Shown: piece by piece, positions 6,284-7,356 of the stretch | How the letters are laid out: the number at the start of each line of letters is the position of its first letter | Position numbering within the stretch: the first letter of the stretch is position 1 | From: an uncultured Bacilli bacterium | GTDB lineage: Bacteria > Bacillota_I > Bacilli_A > RF39 > UBA660 | Direction of reading: 5' to 3' | NCBI GenBank assembly: GCA_947630205.1 | Contig: CANRGW010000058.1 | Coordinates: 1 to 7,356 of the forward strand | Length of the DNA stretch: 7,356 nucleotides | Made by a program: the position numbers and the translations under genes | The notes under the pieces: generated by a model | What the model was told of the DNA's origin: nothing | Database searches by the model: none | Seen by the model: the letters and a program-made list of their open reading frames with translations, nothing else

Positions 6284-6967
6284 TTAATATCTTTTATGTA
6301 AAAGTTTTTTTATTTTCTCTTCTTCATTTTTTCTCTTTAACATTATATATTCATTATCAAGGGCTGAAACTGGTGCTAATGATAAACCTTGAATTGTACC
6401 TGTAAAAAATTCAAAGTATACTTGTAAAATATCTTCACTTAAAGGATAATTATCCATTATACAATTTTTAAAACTTTCCATAATTTTACTGTTGTAATTC
6501 AACATCATACAAAAATATCCAAGCCCTATTTCATTTACAATTCTAGTTATTTCCGTATAAGCAAGTGAAGCATCCATATTTACTATATTTGCAAAAATAT
6601 TACCAATAGCATTACTCAACTCTTCATCAAGAAAATCAGATATACTATATTGCTTTAACATATAAAATAAGTCATAAACTATAGAAGGAGTAATTTTATT
6701 ACTAACAAAAACTTTATTTTGAATTAATTCTTCTAAAGACTCTAGACTTCCATAATTTTCCCAAAACTCTTTAAATTTATTGTTATCTAAATTAGTAAGA
6801 ACCTCTAAAAATTTATCATATTTTTTATTTTTTAGCATTAAAGCAAGAATTGCAACTAAAAATTCATCTTGTTCATTTTTATTCATATTACTATTTTTTA
6901 AATAATCTAATAATTTAACTTTATTATTAGTATACATTATAAAAAATAATTCAATTTTACCTAACAT
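6284..6967 (-). CDS. Uncharacterised helical protein
   Basis: 227 residues from the ATG at 6967-6965; I do not recognise the family. It has no clear signal peptide or membrane helix: the N-terminal KIELFFIMY is short and is followed by charged sequence. The protein looks soluble and almost wholly alpha-helical, with amphipathic stretches such as EFLVAILALMLKNKKYDKFLEVL and YTEITRIVNEIGLGYFCMML, and a basic end (LKRKNEEEKIKKLLHKRY). It could be a helical-repeat adaptor, but I see no repeat motif or catalytic signature. The ATG has GGAGAG (6979-6974) 6 nt upstream. A TTG start six codons earlier is ruled out because it lies at or before the predicted transcript start. It has its own promoter, sits downstream of an rRNA operon and is followed by the separate tsaE promoter, so it is probably monocistronic. 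Confidence 0.75.
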   Translation of the reverse strand: MLGKIELFFIMYTNNKVKLLDYLKNSNMNKNEQDEFLVAILALMLKNKKYDKFLEVLTNLDNNKFKEFWENYGSLESLEELIQNKVFVSNKITPSIVYDLFYMLKQYSISDFLDEELSNAIGNIFANIVNMDASLAYTEITRIVNEIGLGYFCMMLNYNSKIMESFKNCIMDNYPLSEDILQVYFEFFTGTIQGLSLAPVSALDNEYIMLKRKNEEEKIKKLLHKRY

Positions 6968-6989
6968 TCCTATCTCTCCAATCAACTAT

Positions 6990-7018
6990 ATTATACTTAT
7001 AATGGATATCAAGGTAAA
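6990..7018 (-). promoter_or_regulatory. Sigma-A-type promoter of the uncharacterised gene
   Basis: The minus strand reads TTTACC (7018-7013, 4 of 6 matches to TTGACA), a 17-nt spacer, then a perfect TATAAT (6995-6990). The predicted start near 6983 gives a leader of about 16 nt holding the GGAGAG site. Confidence 0.75.
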
Positions 7019-7243
7019 TATAATTGACGACATTTTACATAAGAAAAGCCTTGAACAATAGGAAATGAAGATGGATATATATAAAAAAATTTTATTAGTT
7101 AATGAATTAAGATAATTTTGTGTCTAAATTAAGGATAATTCGAATAATGTTGATACCTAAAAAAGAACTTAATGGAAAAATCAGGACACCTGTTGAGACA
7201 CCTAATAGAAAAAAGGCCTTAAAATTTAAAAGAAATAAGACAT
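7019..7243. other. Intergenic stretch without a supported gene
   Basis: About 225 nt between the promoter of the uncharacterised gene and the rRNA terminator. It holds an imperfect inverted repeat (GTGTCTAAA at 7120-7128 against GTGTCTCAA on the other strand at 7201-7193), a small hairpin CAGG-ACA-CCTG (7182-7192), the palindrome AAGGCCTT near 7213-7220, and frames open on both strands. The plus frame from ATG 7147 to TAA 7245 would give a 32-residue basic peptide (MLIPKKELNG...). The antisense frame is open for about 56 codons to a TAA at 7109-7107 but has no ATG. It may be a decayed gene or mobile-element remnant; I cannot name it. Confidence 0.4.
7120..7201. repeat. Imperfect 9-bp inverted repeat flanking 64 nt
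   Basis: GTGTCTAAA (7120-7128) and the reverse complement of TTGAGACAC (7193-7201), GTGTCTCAA, match at 8 of 9 positions. On the minus strand a second AGGTGTC copy lies close by, at about 7184-7190. This could be the ends of a small or decayed mobile element, but no transposase or target duplication is visible. Confidence 0.3.
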
Positions 7244-7271
7244 AAAAAAAAGGATAAATTATTGCCTTTTT
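7244..7271 (-). terminator. Intrinsic terminator after the 5S rRNA
   Basis: The minus strand has AAAAAGG (7271-7265), an 11-nt loop, CCTTTTT (7253-7247), with the T-run continuing to eight T in all (7251-7244): a 7-bp stem with the T-tract built into its 3' arm. It lies about 20 nt after the 5S 3' end, where an rRNA operon should stop. Another T8 run (7289-7282) directly follows the 5S. Confidence 0.65.
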
Positions 7272-7290
7272 CCTTTAAAATAAAAAAAAT

Positions 7291-7356
7291 TCTTAGCGAT
7301 TTCCTATTTTAGCATTAACAACTATCGTCGGCGTTAAAGAGCTTAACTTCTGTGTT
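7291..7356 (-). rRNA. rrf: 5S ribosomal RNA, 3' part only
   Basis: Read on the minus strand from the window edge, the sequence starts AACACAGAAGTTAAGCTC, then TTTAACGCCGACGATAGTT, the highly conserved central part of bacterial 5S rRNA (loop C and the start of helix IV/loop E). It goes on to GCTAAAATAGGAAATCGC and ends near CTAAGA at about 7291; the exact 3' end is uncertain by a few bases because the pairing 5' strand is outside the window. The distal arm is short and AT-rich with AAAATAG, like Mollicutes 5S, where most Bacilli have a GC-rich stem and GAGAGTAGG. It implies that a 23S (and probably 16S) gene lies just beyond the right edge, transcribed leftward. Confidence 0.9.

Noticed and set aside
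6968..6985. TTG start six codons upstream for the uncharacterised gene
   Set aside because: It falls at or before the predicted transcript start and would place GGAGAG inside the coding region; the ATG at 6967 has the right spacing.
7024..7029. TTGACG on the plus strand as a promoter for a small plus-strand gene
   Set aside because: No acceptable -10 at the proper spacing.
7065..7115. 16-codon plus-strand frame starting ATGAAGATGG
   Set aside because: Too short, weak ribosome binding site spacing, no sign of selection; likely chance.

Overview
This is a strongly AT-rich stretch of low-GC Gram-positive (Bacillota/Mollicutes-like) chromosome. Every gene I can support lies on the minus strand, so transcription runs from right to left. 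The organism guess rests on four things: AT-rich codons, AGGAGG-type ribosome binding sites, the tsaE-tsaB-rimI-tsaD gene order known from Bacilli, and a partial 5S rRNA whose 3' part has the short AT-rich arm seen in Mollicutes. TGA is used as a stop and TGG for Trp, which argues against the Mycoplasma/Spiroplasma code and for a standard-code lineage such as an Acholeplasma-, RF39- or Erysipelotrichia-like bacterium. That placement is inference.

From right to left: (1) about 7291-7356, the 3' half of a 5S rRNA gene, i.e. the end of an rRNA operon, with a T-rich tail and a terminator hairpin. (2) About 7019-7243, an intergenic stretch with no convincing gene but an imperfect inverted repeat and a run that is open on both strands, possibly a decayed element. 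(3) 6284-6967, a 227-residue soluble helical protein of unknown function with its own promoter. (4) 3670-6180, a tight tsaE-tsaB-rimI-tsaD operon behind a very good sigma-A-type promoter. Its products build the t6A modification on ANN-decoding tRNAs; the GNAT gene between tsaB and tsaD is the usual passenger in this operon. (5) 3496-3669, an intergenic stretch with an AT-rich terminator for tsaD and an extended -10 promoter for the next operon. (6) 1-3495, a four-gene cell-surface glycosylation operon: a large polytopic GT-C-like membrane protein with a lysine-rich tail, a small GtrA-family membrane protein, a soluble family 2 glycosyltransferase, and a sugar-1-phosphate-type nucleotidyltransferase cut by the left edge.

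The operon in 1-3495 resembles a GtrA/GtrB/GtrC-type module plus its own nucleotidyltransferase. On this reading the nucleotidyltransferase makes the activated donor, the GT2 enzyme loads it on a polyprenyl phosphate, GtrA helps flip the lipid-linked sugar, and the GT-C protein transfers it to a surface acceptor. The individual family calls are good; the joined pathway is inference. This operon is the accessory part of the window and the likeliest place for undescribed biology. No CRISPR, tRNA, complete IS or phage gene is visible.
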